DNA of 64,000 nucleotides from Rhabdornis inornatus (Eukaryota > Chordata > Aves > Passeriformes > Rhabdornithidae), in contig VWZS01006721.1 in the NCBI GenBank assembly GCA_013397075.1, forward strand, positions 4,235,817-4,299,816, given 5' to 3'. Under the pieces are notes generated by a model, which was not told the DNA's origin, did not search any database, and was given only the letters and a program-made list of their open reading frames with translations. The stretch's first letter is position 1, and each line of letters starts with the position of its first letter. Below are positions 51,101 to 57,800 of the stretch, in pieces. A program made the translations under genes and the position numbers.

Positions 51101-51854
51101 GCCTTGTCAGAATTCCTGTCTTTACCTTTCTTTAACTACAAAGGGTTTAGTGAAGTGTGGCTGGAGCTGAAGCCCATTTTGATGCTGTCATCCTCAGCCC
51201 CAAGACCCAAACGTGCACAAGCAGACAAGACGTTTGACTCACGCTGTGCATATTTTGGCGGGAAGGGCAGAAATCGAAGACGTTAATGAAGCCATAGAAG
51301 TATTTACTTTAGCAGCCCTGCCAGCAGCTGAGGGTTTGATTGAAGTGAGAAAGGGAACATTATACCTTCTTTTTGCAAATTCTGGCAGTGGGAATAGTGG
51401 AGATCTGTTAGCAAATTTAAGTTGGTTTCACACTTGCCCTGGTCCAAGGCTAAGTGCATTTTATATATTTAAGTTCAGTAAGAGACTGGTTTTGTTTTTA
51501 AGTTGCCAGTAGAAGAATGGCTTTTCAGTTTTCCAGAATTTAGTTAAGACTTTATTTGAAGAAACCTTGCACTAAACAGACTTCTAAAATATAGATTAAG
51601 GAAATATGTTTTCTTTGTAGACTGCAGTTTCCAACAGTAATGGAAATATTTCATAACCCATTTCCTGTTTTTTCCTTCAATTCTTTTCAAAAAGTGTTTC
51701 AAAGCATGCCAAGAGGAATCTAATGACTGTGGCAAACCTAGGGGTAGTATTTGGACCAACCTTAATGAGGCCACAGGAAGAAACTGTAGCAGCCATCATG
51801 GACCTGAAGTTTCAGAATATTGTTGTTGAAATCCTGATAGAAAATCACGAGAAG
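3034..51854 (+). CDS. ARHGAP10: ARHGAP10 (GRAF2/PS-GAP), coding exons 2-18 of a spliced Rho GTPase-activating protein, partial at both ends
   Basis: Family knowledge: GRAF proteins bind curved, phosphoinositide-rich membrane through BAR and PH domains, inactivate RhoA/Cdc42 by stimulating GTP hydrolysis, and bind kinases such as FAK or PAK-2 through a C-terminal SH3. Seen here: seventeen exons with GT-AG borders and compatible phases give 519 uninterrupted codons. Domain order is BAR (exons 2-8), PH (8-11), linker (12) and RhoGAP (13-18). The GAP arginine finger (GLYRVVGV), the lysine of MKQYLRSLPEPL and the asparagine of ANLGVVFGP are all present, so the enzyme looks functional. Wording matches ARHGAP10 over ARHGAP26 (which has KRKFADSLNEFKF and GINEQGLYRIVG) and ARHGAP42 (GITILGLYRIGG). 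The first about 52 residues, the Pro/Ser-rich region and the SH3 lie outside. No frameshift, stop or missing catalytic residue was found. Confidence 0.97.
3130..3216 (+). other. 87-bp intron between exons 2 and 3
   Basis: It runs from gtaggtaagaag to ttgtattacag and is close to the lower size limit for vertebrate introns. All other introns in this window are 0.6 kb or longer. Retention would end translation at once: the frame reads ATA GGT AGG TAA. Confidence 0.93.
3217..3278 (+). CDS. ARHGAP10: ARHGAP10 exon 3: BAR domain, about residues 84-104
   Basis: A 62-nt exon between acceptor ttgttttgtattacag and donor gtgagt. It completes the split Asp and reads DASLHEFSNFLKNLEEQREI followed by Leu, the continuation of the BAR helical hairpin. 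His replaces the Arg remembered at the fifth position of the human protein, and the last residue is Leu rather than Met. Both changes are conservative for a surface helix. It is separated from exon 2 by only 87 bp. Confidence 0.95.
3279..15292 (+). other. 12.0-kb intron between exons 3 and 4
   Basis: The largest complete intron of the window. It holds a locally GC-richer patch (about 6140-6450), a long pyrimidine-biased stretch (about 6590-7700, including T15 at 7682-7696), an A-rich run near 7938, another GC-richer stretch at 9720-10250, and a 152-codon open frame at 13796-14254 that I do not recognise. No exon-like segment with GRAF homology and no RNA gene was seen. Old repeats are likely but cannot be named by eye. 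Confidence 0.85.
6590..7700. other. Long pyrimidine-biased intronic stretch
   Basis: About 1.1 kb where the + strand is dominated by T and C (for example runs around 6961-7060, 7330-7450 and 7660-7700). It is flanked by more balanced intron. This could be an old repeat inserted in antisense or a region of strand-asymmetric composition. No family was recognised. Confidence 0.45.
15293..15364 (+). CDS. ARHGAP10: ARHGAP10 exon 4: BAR domain, about residues 105-128
   Basis: A 72-nt phase 0-0 exon reading ALSVTETLIKPLEKF-like sequence (here with PLERF) and then RKEQLGAVK. The family hallmark PLExFRKEQLGAVK marks the BAR helix 2 region. The acceptor is strong (T9-cttt-ag). The donor, aag|gtttgt, departs from gtragt at +3 to +5 and is the weakest donor in the window. 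Because the exon is a multiple of three and in phase 0, skipping it would keep the frame. Confidence 0.96.
15365..18543 (+). other. 3.2-kb intron between exons 4 and 5
   Basis: AT-rich intron with a run of ten C at 15617-15626, an (AT)-rich patch at 17475-17492 and a short GAGATAAAA tandem repeat at 17516-17546. No coding or RNA feature was seen. Confidence 0.85.
17516..17546. repeat. Three-copy GAGATAAAA tandem repeat
   Basis: Units ggagataaaaa, gagataaaa and ggagataaaaa lie head to tail. Each carries an AGATAA core, which is the binding motif of GATA transcription factors. The array may equally be a small neutral microsatellite. Confidence 0.7.
18544..18645 (+). CDS. ARHGAP10: ARHGAP10 exon 5: BAR domain, about residues 129-162
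   Basis: A 102-nt phase 0-0 exon. It encodes the strongly charged EEKKKFDKETEKNYSLLEKH, then LNLSAKKKELQLQE. The basic KKK clusters lie on the concave membrane-facing surface in BAR proteins generally; that placement here is inferred. The acceptor is tttctgtgtctag and the donor gag|gtattg, a second weak donor next to the weak one of exon 4. Human has a Ser-His where this copy has Glu-Leu near the end. Confidence 0.96.
18646..21572 (+). other. 2.9-kb intron between exons 5 and 6
   Basis: AT-rich intron of unique appearance. No transposon ends, RNA gene or plausible extra exon was seen. Open frames are short and unrecognised. Confidence 0.85.
21573..21683 (+). CDS. ARHGAP10: ARHGAP10 exon 6: BAR domain, about residues 163-199
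   Basis: A 111-nt phase 0-0 exon. It reads ADNQVEQNRKHFYELSLEYV and then CKLQEIQERKKFECVEP, the third BAR helix. Cys replaces the usual Phe in KKFEFVEP. The donor gtaagt is consensus. The acceptor region is tgtgcaggcag: the first AG (21572) gives the homologous frame, and the second, four bases on, would shift it. A poly-pyrimidine tract is poor here (ctctgtgtgcag), so acceptor choice may depend on an upstream branch site. Confidence 0.97.
21684..23708 (+). other. 2.0-kb intron between exons 6 and 7
   Basis: AT-rich intron with A/T homopolymer patches near 22678-22705 and 23600-23612. Nothing else is supported in it. Confidence 0.85.
23709..23813 (+). CDS. ARHGAP10: ARHGAP10 exon 7: BAR domain, about residues 200-234
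   Basis: A 105-nt phase 0-0 exon. It begins with GTG (Val, against Met in human) and reads LSFFQGLFTFYHQGYELAKD then FNHYKMALQINIQN. FTFYHxGxELAKDF is a GRAF-family signature at the end of the BAR fold. The donor is aat|gtaagt and the acceptor ttctatttcag. Exons 4-7 are all phase 0 and multiples of three, so any subset could be skipped without a frameshift, at the cost of part of the BAR hairpin. Confidence 0.97.
23814..27384 (+). other. 3.6-kb intron between exons 7 and 8, carrying an antisense LTR
   Basis: The first 2.8 kb (to 26593) is ordinary intron, slightly more GC-rich from 24200 to 25740, with no recognised element. The last part is a 717-bp endogenous retrovirus LTR. The final 74 bp before exon 8 hold the branch site and pyrimidine tract, and also a perfect GTAAGT at 27333-27338. 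Confidence 0.9.
26594..27310 (-). mobile_element. Solo LTR of an endogenous retrovirus (passerine type), antisense to ARHGAP10
   Basis: On the minus strand it starts tgcactgggtttgc and ends ccaacccaccaca, so it has TG...CA ends. It carries a TATA-like tatttaag (about 27137-27144) and a poly(A) signal aataaa near its end (about 26755). The overall wording, including 'ctggagcag', 'catgtgaagaactggcc' and 'gccagccagggccaaccca' (written on the minus strand), matches an LTR I remember as abundant in songbird genomes. Full copies have a longer GC-rich repeat tract in the middle that is mostly missing here. Flanks ttatt and tgatt agree at four of five positions, compatible with an old 5-bp target duplication and hence an ERVL-like class. 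No internal viral genes follow, so it is a solo LTR. The family name is not assigned. Confidence 0.85.
27385..27514 (+). CDS. ARHGAP10: ARHGAP10 exon 8: end of BAR and start of PH domain, about residues 235-277
   Basis: A 130-nt exon after acceptor ttgctgtctctttttag. It reads TRNRFEGTRSEVEELMNKIR, then RNPQEHKRANHF, then TMEGYLYVQEK. TRNRFEGTRSEVE closes the BAR domain and MEGYLYVQEK is the first PH beta strand. The exon ends with one base of the Arg codon finished by exon 9. Only 74 bp separate its start from an antisense LTR, so the LTR insertion has fixed how much original sequence remains for the branch point and pyrimidine tract. Confidence 0.97.
27515..28818 (+). other. 1.3-kb intron between exons 8 and 9
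   Basis: AT-rich intron with no repeat, RNA or extra exon that I can support. Confidence 0.85.
28819..28925 (+). CDS. ARHGAP10: ARHGAP10 exon 9: PH domain, about residues 278-313
   Basis: A 107-nt exon. It completes Arg, then reads PAPFGSSWVKHYCMYRKETK and KFSMIPFEHRSGGKV. FGSSWVKHYC is the PH second-strand motif, and the basic residues around it are where phosphoinositide headgroups usually bind. The donor used is gtatgt at 28926. The end is set by exon 10, which resumes with GD in frame, as in the human GKLGDGE. The acceptor tgttacgtag is poor in pyrimidines, though the TTTTGTG upstream may serve. Confidence 0.94.
28926..30573 (+). other. 1.6-kb intron between exons 9 and 10
   Basis: AT-rich. 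It includes a TAGTATA-type simple stretch near 29862-29888 and a 14-bp direct repeat just before the exon 10 acceptor. Nothing else was recognised. Confidence 0.85.
30518..30561. repeat. Direct repeat of 14 bp, 30 bp apart, upstream of exon 10
   Basis: agcttataaaaact occurs at 30518-30531 and again at 30548-30561, with a related acttacaaaaac between. The second copy runs straight into the polypyrimidine tract of the exon 10 acceptor. It looks like a small tandem duplication in the branch-site region. Confidence 0.7.
30574..30668 (+). CDS. ARHGAP10: ARHGAP10 exon 10: PH domain, about residues 314-344
   Basis: A 95-nt exon reading GDAELFVLTYCTKRNADTID and RRFCFDLEASD, with two bases of the next Arg. 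CTKRxxDxIDRRFCFD is highly conserved in GRAF proteins. The preceding strand LFVLTY differs from human VFFLKE, so it is one of the more diverged pieces of this PH domain. The acceptor cttttttcacag is strong and the donor is gtaagc. A 14-bp direct repeat lies just upstream. Confidence 0.96.
30669..33392 (+). other. 2.7-kb intron between exons 10 and 11
   Basis: AT-rich intron. A stretch near 31580-31840 is more GC-rich and has a 122-codon open frame ending at 31781 that resembles nothing I know. No exon, RNA gene or named repeat is supported. Confidence 0.8.
33393..33474 (+). CDS. ARHGAP10: ARHGAP10 exon 11: PH C-terminal helix, about residues 345-372
   Basis: An 82-nt exon that completes Arg and reads PGVPVTMQAFSEEDRKLWME then ALDGKEA. 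The invariant Trp of the PH C-terminal helix is present in RKLWMEAL. The wording SEEDRKLWMEALDG lies between human ARHGAP10 (SEEERKQWLEALGG) and ARHGAP26 (SEEDRRLWMEAMDG), which suggests the avian sequence keeps ancestral residues. The donor is gct|gtaagc. Confidence 0.96.
33475..34473 (+). other. 1.0-kb intron between exons 11 and 12
   Basis: Ordinary AT-rich intron; nothing specific seen. Confidence 0.85.
34474..34516 (+). CDS. ARHGAP10: ARHGAP10 exon 12: short PH-RhoGAP linker, about residues 373-386
   Basis: The shortest exon, 43 nt, encoding LLINLNKANAKREG plus the first base of Ser. It was found by position, by strong signals (ctctttttctgttag acceptor; gga a|gtaagt donor) and because only it joins exon 11 (phase 0) to exon 13 (needs one base). 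The human segment, as remembered (LSHSFNTAIIPRPEGN), aligns loosely and is one or two residues longer. Low conservation fits a flexible linker. The call depends more on splice logic than on homology. Confidence 0.88.
34517..35783 (+). other. 1.3-kb intron between exons 12 and 13
   Basis: Ordinary intron ending in a strong pyrimidine tract (attttttttgtag). No element recognised. Confidence 0.85.
35784..35849 (+). CDS. ARHGAP10: ARHGAP10 exon 13: start of RhoGAP domain, about residues 387-408
   Basis: A 66-nt exon after acceptor tttattttttttgtag. It completes Ser, reads AQLDKIGFTIIKKCISAVET then Arg, and ends on the first base of Gly. KCIxAVETRG is the opening helix of the GRAF RhoGAP domain. 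The donor gag|gtaaca is moderate. A single Arg-to-Lys change (human IIRKC, here IIKKC) is the only difference I recall in the core motif. Confidence 0.97.
37976..38482 (+). other. Unrecognised 168-codon open frame within an intron, doubtful as a gene
   Basis: The longest stop-free ATG frame outside the LTR. The predicted product begins MICPLHFKKSLMIFCLL, is rich in Lys, Ser and Leu, has a possible hydrophobic segment near its end (CAMFLSLLIIMGV), and closes with two related 9-residue units (WVEREDSLV, WVETENSLV). No family is recognised and no promoter, splice or polyadenylation context was noted. A second frame over 38118-38275 is also open for about 52 codons, as seen in decayed retrocopies or by chance. 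I do not call it a gene. Confidence 0.15.
38411..38464. repeat. 27-bp imperfect tandem duplication
   Basis: Two adjacent 27-bp units, both starting tgggtggaaa, at 38411-38437 and 38438-38464. They differ at six positions, so the duplication is not recent. Confidence 0.75.
40555..40800. other. GC- and purine-rich intronic patch
   Basis: It stands out from AT-rich surroundings, with many AGG/CAG words (for example gcaggaggaggaggaagtag at 40792-40811). It could be a regulatory patch or an old repeat remnant. There is no coding homology. Confidence 0.4.
42082..42105 (+). promoter_or_regulatory. T15 polypyrimidine tract and acceptor of exon 14
   Basis: Fifteen consecutive T (42082-42096), then acataatag. 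The tract is a mononucleotide microsatellite, so its length probably varies between individuals. Confidence 0.8.
42106..42180 (+). CDS. ARHGAP10: ARHGAP10 exon 14: RhoGAP catalytic arginine finger, about residues 409-433
   Basis: A 75-nt exon that completes Gly and reads INDQGLYRVVGVSSKVQRLL then SLLM. The Arg of GLYRVVG is the catalytic arginine finger that RhoGAP proteins insert into the active site of the GTPase, and it is intact. The acceptor is a T15 tract followed by acataatag. The authentic donor is atg g|gtatgc, while an internal ggg|gtgagt at 42141, encoding Val-Ser of GVSS, looks stronger. Confidence 0.97.
42181..47113 (+). other. 4.9-kb intron between exons 14 and 15
   Basis: It holds T15 at 44285-44299 and a probable degraded CR1 fragment at about 44735-44990. 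The remainder is AT-rich, unique-looking intron. A stretch at 46120-46330 is less simple in composition but shows no recognisable feature. Confidence 0.85.
44735..44990 (+). mobile_element. Possible degraded CR1 LINE fragment (reverse transcriptase region)
   Basis: Wording such as cagggcccaggtcctgttt, gatgatctgcattatggat and, about 110 bp on, tttctgctgatgagttcaag resembles the CR1 ORF2 segment encoding LGPVLF...NDLDxGI...FADDTK. The spacing between the blocks is larger than in consensus, so there is an insertion or the match is partial. The reading frame is broken. CR1 is the main LINE of birds. Confidence 0.35.
47114..47201 (+). CDS. ARHGAP10: ARHGAP10 exon 15: RhoGAP domain, about residues 434-462
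   Basis: An 88-nt exon after acceptor ggttattttctag. It completes Asp and reads SKTCNEVDLENSVDWEVKTI then TSAMKQYL, with two bases of Arg. The Lys in MKQYLR aligns with the conserved lysine that stabilises the GTPase complex in p50RhoGAP. The donor is cg|gtaaga. It is nearly identical to the remembered human segment, with Ser-Val for Ser-Ala and Met for Leu. Confidence 0.97.
47202..48397 (+). other. 1.2-kb intron between exons 15 and 16
   Basis: AT-rich intron with a five-copy TGG repeat at 48015-48030. Nothing else is supported. Confidence 0.85.
48015..48030. repeat. (TGG)5 microsatellite
   Basis: Five perfect TGG units followed by a degenerate ttgttgt tail. Confidence 0.8.
48398..48456 (+). 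CDS. ARHGAP10: ARHGAP10 exon 16: RhoGAP domain, about residues 463-482
   Basis: A 59-nt exon after acceptor cctttttttacag. It completes Arg, reads SLPEPLMTYELHGEFIVPA, and ends on the first base of Lys. LRSLPEPLMTY is the RhoGAP box 2 motif. The donor is a|gtaaat. The end is fixed by the phase of exon 17; reading on past it gives 'SKYMT', which has no homology. Confidence 0.96.
48457..50970 (+). other. 2.5-kb intron between exons 16 and 17
   Basis: AT-rich intron. It contains an ACGTG...CACGT dyad at 49322-49340 that stands out in CpG-poor surroundings. No repeat family or extra exon was recognised. Confidence 0.85.
49322..49340. promoter_or_regulatory. ACGTG / CACGT dyad, candidate bHLH or bZIP factor site
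   Basis: acgtg and cacgt face each other across nine bases that contain tgagtc, an AP-1-like half site. ACGTG is the core bound by HIF and related bHLH-PAS factors. This is motif reading only; binding is not shown. Confidence 0.2.
50971..51076 (+). CDS. ARHGAP10: ARHGAP10 exon 17: RhoGAP domain, about residues 483-517
   Basis: A 106-nt exon after acceptor tttctatatcccatag. It completes Lys, reads SGSPESRVNAVHFLVHKLPE then KNREMLEILVKHLA, and ends with two bases of Asn. HxLVHKLPEKNRxML is a GRAF-family helix packed behind the GAP active site. The donor is aa|gtgagt. The following intron is short (618 bp) and unusually CpG-bearing. Confidence 0.97.
51077..51694 (+). other. 618-bp intron between exons 17 and 18, with a CpG-bearing patch
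   Basis: The segment 51210-51285 contains several CpG dinucleotides (cgtgc, acgtt, cacgc, ggcggg, tcgaag, acgtt) in an intron set that is otherwise CpG-poor. It includes ttttggcgggaag (51253-51265), a match to the E2F consensus. Its acceptor end is weak (ttttcaaaaag). Confidence 0.85.
51695..51854 (+). CDS. ARHGAP10: ARHGAP10 exon 18: end of RhoGAP domain, about residues 518-571
   Basis: The longest exon, 160 nt. It completes Asn, then reads VSKHAKRNLMTVANLGVVFG, PTLMRPQEETVAAIMDLKFQ and NIVVEILIENHEK. ANLGVVFGPTL is the RhoGAP box 3 motif with the conserved catalytic-site asparagine. The donor aag|gtaagt is consensus, and the phase at the end is 0. The acceptor (ttcttttcaaaaag) is weak, with adenines between the pyrimidine tract and the AG. 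A second AG ten bases downstream would shift the frame. The next coding exon (human IFRTPPD...) is not in the window. Confidence 0.96.
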
Positions 51855-54800
51855 GTAAGTTTTGCTATGTTTTCACATTTCTGAGCAGTATGAAAGAATC
51901 TGCTAGCCTTAATGGGGTTAAGCATGGAATTAGACATGACATTAAACTAATAGTTTAATTCTAAAGAATATTCTTTATACACTGTACACTTTTGGTTACT
52001 TATCCTTGATAATCATTCCTGTTCTTAGGTGAACTGACATTTCAGAATGCATATTTCCTGGCAGTGGTAGTGCTTCTGTGTGTATAGTACAGTAGTAGAT
52101 TTGCATTATGATATTTGCATTTGATTTTTTTTTCTGAGCAAAAGTGATAAAAAACTGGAAAAGAGAAAGCCCAGGTTCAGTTTCTAGCTCTTCCATCAAG
52201 TACTTTGACCAGGGTCTGAATTCACTGTTTTATGTCTTAATTTTATCTCAGAGTTCCCAGAGTAAAAATGATGACTTTACTGTACTCTAAGTTTAAATAT
52301 GAGAGAGGCAGGTATTAACACTTCCCTTGTTTTCAGCTGAATGTGTGTTATTTTAAGCCTATGTTTTTGAGGTAGTACTGAAAATAGAAGTTGTTGTTGC
52401 TGCTGTTACTAAAGTTGCCAGTTAAAGTGCCTCGCATGTACAAGGTACTGTCCAGGATGTCACTGCATGTAATCTGGGAGGATCTGAAATTAAAAATAAA
52501 AATAGTAAGAAAGTACTTTACTTGTCTCCTTATTATACTCCTTTGGGAGTCCCTTGTGTCTAAGCTGGCTTCTGTAACTGGATGTTTAAGGTACTTTGTA
52601 TTGAGAGATGGACAACATCTCCCTAACTCTTACTGTCAAGAAAAAAAAGTGCTTTGGAAAAATCCCAAGATGTGCTTTTTCCTCTCTCATTTCTTAAGCA
52701 CTCGGAGCATTGAAATTGTTATTTCCTTTAAAGGCTAACAGTGTTGAAATTGGCTATTTAAGTCAAGTGTTATCTACTCTAAATAACATATGTCTCAGGT
52801 TTTTCTGACAGTGTAATTGCACTCCCCCTTGATTGACACAGGCTGGGCAAAGCTGCTGTTGGCATAGCTGTGTCCACATGGTGGGTTTTGTTGGCTTAGT
52901 TGACTTAGGGTGTAATGCTGTCCTCACACGCACACTGAGCAGATATGGTATTGTTCTGCTGGAAAAATACTGGGCTACACATGTGGACAATATTCCAAGC
53001 AATAAATATTCCAAGAGCTGTAAGCCATGGTATTAATTTTGGATCTTAGAAATGAAAGTAAACCTTGCAGTTGAGCTCATGATTTTAAAGCTATTGAGGT
53101 GACCACACAAATTAAAGAAAGTTGAGAGAGAGCGAGCAGAGCCAGAGTGTTTTAATAACATGTGGAGGCTGAGTTGTGTTTATTCAAATGACCACAGATT
53201 AGCACCATCCTATTCTTATGCCAGCTCAGTCACATGTCTCTAAAAGCTGGACATCAGTTTTACATTTGAAACATTAGTGAATTAGTGAAAATGCAGAGAA
53301 GCGAGGAATGGAAAGTACATAGATATAATACTGCATTATTTTCCATAATTCTTTGGTTTTATGCCTTCTTTGGAACTAGAAGGGTATGATTTTTTTTTTA
53401 AGGAATTTCTGTCATTTCACTGCCATTTCTAACAGCCAACTTGCCATCAGTGGTCTGCCTGCAGCAACCTTTCCCATGCTAGAGCTGTTTCCAGAATGGA
53501 AGGCAGCCCCAAGAGTGTGACCTCTGGGTGTTTATAACAAAGGCAATGGAGAGGTGTGTTGAAGCATTACAAAAATTTTATAGTCAAACTGAGTATGCTG
53601 CTTTTACAAGTGACCATTCTTTGTTTAGGGTGGACCAAGGACCTACTTCTAAAGGCAAGCAAGGTCACTGCTGGTCTAATGTTCATTTTATGTTGTTATT
53701 TTAAATTTCTATGCATTTCAGACTTTCTGAGAGTCTTGTATTAGATATTTTTATTTCTAGCCCTGGTGAAGTCCTAGGAAAAGTCACTGGCTGTGGGTTA
53801 AAATATTTTAAAATATTTCATTCAGCCACTACTCCGACACTGCTAAAAATCAGCAGCTTCTGCTGATAGAAGCAAAGTTTAGAATTGTAGGAGAGTGATG
53901 GAGTCAAGACGGAGTTGCACTGGCCTTTCACACTTGGTGCATATGTAATTTCCAGCTCTGGTACTCTGCATTAAGAGGCATTTAGCAAAGGAAATGACCA
54001 ACAGACTTTCCAACTGTAGAAGCAGTAGCCAACAGCATTTCTGGTATAAATATACTAACCTGGTAGGCAAAGTGATAAAAAATGGTTAGGATTCCTCAAA
54101 TATTTTTAAATTCCATCAATACCCATTATGTTTTTTGTGAATAGCTTTATTGAATAAGAATCACTGTTCATTTTTAGGAGGAGATATAATTGGGCTATTG
54201 GCTTTGAAATCCTGGTGCAGTCATTCCAGTATCATCACTTTGCTGGGTTCTTATTAGAGAATTTCTGTGCAATTGATGTGTGGAAACCTGGACACAGTGA
54301 CTTGCCCTAAGATAAGAGTATCATGCTTTGTGAATAAGCTGGTTTTGTTTTGTTTGCTTTTGTGGTTTTTTAAAGCTTTGTTGATGTGTACATTTATTTC
54401 CTGCTGGCTAGAAACCAGTCAGCATCACTTTCACCCTGTTTATGGCCTGTGTACATCCAAACCATGTCTGTGAACCAATTACAGTGTGTTGAGGAGGGGA
54501 TGTTTTGCAAAATGCTGAGACTGGAACGCTGAAACTAGACCATATAGCCTGATGTGTTGCTTAAATGACATTAGAATTGCACAATTAAGATTAGGAGTAG
54601 GAAGGGATAGAAGAGCATCGGGGAAGGAATTGTTTAGCTTTTGTCAGTTCTAGACAAGTCTCTGCCAGGCAGAGTATTTCACAGTGGCCACTCAGAGGGT
54701 AAGCTGCACAGCAGATCTCTGCTGTGAAAGAAAAAAGTGAAAACTAGACCCAAGCTGAGATATTTTACCCAGGACCCTCAGAATCACCTGCTGTGGAAGC

Positions 54801-57800
54801 AAGGACAATCCAGAGGATTATTAGACCTGTAAAATATCTCGCTTTGCTTCTGTCCTATGGTTACAGGGGAACGACAGCCAGATGGGGAAAGCTAGCCAGA
54901 TTTTGTGTCCTGTATCTTTCCCTTCACTAAAGAAGCATCAAGAAATTAGTGTTTGTGTCTCATCATTATGTTTATTTTGCTTTGAGGTAACAAGCTCAGG
55001 AGCTGACTGCAGCTGTGCTTGTACAGTGCCTGGAATAATCTTGGCCTTTAGGTAATCTTCTAATGAAAAGTTTTAGTCAACTTGGCCCTGAAAAAAAGAT
55101 TTTGATTTCTCTTCTCTGCCTTCTCCAAATGAGTTTCAAGGGTTTCAATTAATTTTTCTTCCCATGGGCTTAACAGATTGGAAATCTTGGACATTTCAGC
55201 TCTTCTGGTCTTTTCTCTAACTTGTGGTGAGGAAGAAGGGTGGTCCATGCCACGGTAGCATGAAGACCATGAACATGTTTATCTTGCTGTTTGTTATAAT
55301 GTTTTGGCATCTTATTGGAGTGAATGTCACTGTTCAAAGGGCTTATTTATTTGCCATTTAGAGATGCCTCAGTGGTAATGTGAGCCATTTTGGTTTCTCA
55401 ATTCCCTGAATGTTATTTTAAGAAGGTAAAAAAGAGGCACCAGGATAAAAAAAGTCTATGAAATGAAAGAGGATGAGGGAGGAGGTTGGAATAAAAATCT
55501 CAGTGGGACTGGAATATTTAAACCAGCGTATGGGGGAGGAAAGAATAGTGAGTACAAATAGCAAGATTGTAAAAACAGAAAGAAGATGAAAATTACAGTG
55601 AAAGAAAATTAGAAGGAGAAAAGCTAGGAGCTAGACAGAAGTTCTTTCTGGAGACTGGAAGGCCAGAATCTGAGGAAAGGCTTCATAAAAGATACCTTTT
55701 TCTCAAGTTCAAACAACCTATGGGCAAAATTATCTCAAAGGCACTCATGCTGAAAATCTCAGTAGTTCCCATATATAGGGCAGATACCATTTCTCTATCA
55801 ATCTTTCCATAAAGGGGAAAGATTTTATGTATTTTAGACAAAATGTCTGTGGCTTAGCTTTGATTTGTTCTAAACAGTTTTAAGAGGAATTTTTAAAATT
55901 AAATACTTTTTTTTTTCCTGTACTTTGGGCACTTTTCATGATTTTTTTTTTTTAACTGAAATGGGAAGAGAAGAATTTAATGCTCTTGAGCTCTTAAGCC
56001 AACACCAACCTCATGTAGTAATCCTTGAAAAATCTTGTCTTAAAGCGTATTACAGTGCATAATACATGCAATATTCGTGAAACATAAGGAATGGAAGTGG
56101 GTGAAGTCAGTTGTTTGTTTTAGAGCATGAAGCAGTACAGTCTCCCCTTGGCAATCCAGCAGTTCTGTTGCAGGTAAATGCTTTAGGGTGGAATGCCAAG
56201 CCACCACGTAAATTTAAGATTATTTTTTGGAAACAGAGCAGATCTTTTGAAGGCCCACTGAAGGGACACATGAGAAGTACTAAAGAGGGCTTGTTTCAGC
56301 TTTCCTGTTGCTTTGCCTTTGGCTGCAAAGGAGGACCAAGAAGCAATGCAGTGTAATTATGGTGGTTTGCTGTGGTGCAGCAATTTGAAACCTCCACAAG
56401 CTGAATGTTTCTCAAGTCAACAAACATTGGACTTGGAGGGGGGGAAGAAATGACATTATAATATCTCCATTAGTGCAGAGTTTGTGGTAAAAACACGTGA
56501 GGGTATTCAGGAGGATATTCAGCACGTGCTTGACTTGGAGCATGTAACTAATCAAAAGTGTCATCGAAACTGTTCCTGAACTTAATTCTAATTACATGCC
56601 TTAATCATTGGCTGAGTCTCAAGCAGAAAGGGCAACAGACACAACAAAGAAATTCTTGTAGGAGTCAGAGCAGCTCTTTTGTTCTGCTGTAGGGTAAGCA
56701 AACTCTTTAAATCCTTTCTTTGCCCTTTGGATAGCATAAAGCCCTTCCATGTGAGACAAACACATGTGGTGCTAAATTGACTGCAAGTATTTTTTTTTTT
56801 TTTTAAAAGACTCCAGTTTTCTAAATGTGGTCTATACATAGTAAGAAGACTGAATATCAAATCTCTACTCACGTTTGTGACTGCAGTTGATGATATTAGA
56901 AACAGTCTGGATCAATACCTGGATTGGTATGCTGCTAGACTGCTCCAAAAGAAACAAAACATGCACTGTGAGAAATCATATTGTATTAATAAAGAAAATC
57001 AAAACAAAAGTCGTGATCTGAGGGTGGAAAGGACCTGCTGAGATGCTGTGCTACAAATACATGGCACACAGAAATAGTACTTAGATTTCTGACTTCTTGA
57101 TTTGTCTACCTTATTTACAGTTAATTTGGGAAAACTTCCCTCTACTTTATACAATATTTCAGAGTGATAGAGATCTCATCTTCTGCTGCCCACAAGCAGT
57201 GTTCCTAAGGGAGTAAAGAGAAAGCATGATAAAGGAGTGGAATTCAGCTAACTAATATTTACTTCAGTTTTGATGGTCTGGTGCTGTGCATGTATGTGTG
57301 GAGGAGAAGTACTTATGGAGACTGCTAAAATGGATGTTCTTAAATAAAATCTTATTAGTAAAAGTGAATATTCTATAAAATATTGCAAGGGGCATGCAGA
57401 GAGGAAAAGTTCCGCTTCTTAAAAGTTTAAAAAGTAAATTCTTATGCAGAAACTGTGTGACATAATGTTTTTTGCATGTACTCTTTAGAATTCTAGTAGG
57501 CTTTTGCCTTACCAGAAGAGCAAGTGTATTAAACAGATTTTTGTATTAAAAATATGTGGCAGTCAGCTGATAATACTTTTATTTCTAATATTTTGAAGTG
57601 CATGCTACTTGCACTAATAAAGCATCAATATTTCATTTAGACATACAATAGAACAGTGCGTTCTTTGCCTCCTATAGTCATAACACAAGGTAAAAAAATG
57701 TATTTTAACAAAAACAATGAGCAGAAAATACTTGAAAAAGCAATGGTGGTATAAATCCTTGTAATGGCAGCAAGGATATCTGTGAAAAAGAAAATGCTGG

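Noticed and set aside
57000..57210. Possible CR1 3' end (gggtggaaaggacctgctgagatg)
   Set aside because: Only one short block resembles CR1. The downstream sequence does not continue in the consensus order and there is no ATTCTATG-type tail.
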